This document shows, in pieces, positions 15,806-15,846 of a DNA stretch of 15,846 nucleotides (position 1 is its first letter; each line of letters opens with the position of its first letter). Under the pieces are notes generated by a model. It was not told the DNA's origin. It saw only the letters and a program-made list of their open reading frames with translations, and made no database searches. A program made the translations under genes and the position numbers. Origin of the DNA: Bacteroidales bacterium Bact_23 (GTDB taxonomy: Bacteria > Bacteroidota > Bacteroidia > Bacteroidales > Lentimicrobiaceae); the NCBI GenBank assembly GCA_001603685.1, contig LUZO01000160.1:1-15846 (forward strand), read 5' to 3'.

Positions 15806-15846
15806 ATTGTATAAATGTTTTTAATTTTTTTTACCAACATTTTAGC

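Noticed and set aside
1..15846. CRISPR array, tRNA, rRNA, insertion sequence, integrase or toxin-antitoxin genes
   Set aside because: Looked for on both strands; no spaced direct repeats, cloverleaf-like segments, transposase motifs or small paired genes were evident by eye.

Overview
The window looks like a chromosomal segment of a Bacteroidota bacterium, probably Bacteroidales-like, although the sequence does not fix genus or family. The evidence is a SusC/SusD outer-membrane pair, three proteins ending in type IX secretion (T9SS) type A sorting domains, Omp28-family proteins, and promoter-like sites of the Bacteroidota -33/-7 type (TTTG, about 19 bp, TAnnTTTG). Ribosome binding sites of the E. 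coli type are not evident. No rRNA, tRNA, CRISPR array or insertion sequence was seen.

Layout. (1) 132-7709, plus strand: a three-gene cluster of a SusC-like TonB-dependent transporter, a SusD-like surface lipoprotein and an 835-residue secreted protein. The third protein carries LamG, two Ig-like modules, a peptide-N-glycosidase F (PNGase F)-like catalytic region and a T9SS sorting domain. A strong hairpin terminator follows at 7741-7774. (2) 7873-8754, plus: an LpxL/HtrB-type lipid A acyltransferase with its own promoter. Its stop codon directly abuts the stop codon of a GNAT acetyltransferase on the minus strand (8755-9468). (3) 9469-9876: a 408 bp gap holding divergent promoters for the GNAT gene and for an MFS exporter (9877-11124, plus). 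(4) 11287-13401 and 13536-15659, both minus: two tandem paralogues of about 705 residues. Each has a choice-of-anchor-J-like module, an Omp28/thioredoxin-like module with CGPC, an SbsA-type Ig module and a T9SS sorting domain. Each has its own terminator and a very similar promoter element.

How the genes fit together. The first cluster reads as a minimal glycan or glycopeptide acquisition locus: a cell-surface or secreted amidase would release N-glycans (or trim glycoproteins) and the SusCD pair would import a product. That coupling is inference. The most interesting single object is the PNGase F-like protein. It retains the counterparts of two PNGase F catalytic acids (Asp60, Glu206) but, by eye alignment to the remembered PNGase F sequence, lacks the counterpart of Glu118 and of one disulfide, and it carries an additional cysteine-rich insertion. 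The Omp28 paralogue pair suggests surface-displayed thiol-redox or adhesion functions. The acyltransferase, GNAT and MFS genes look like ordinary housekeeping or accessory genes with no evident functional link to the flanking loci.
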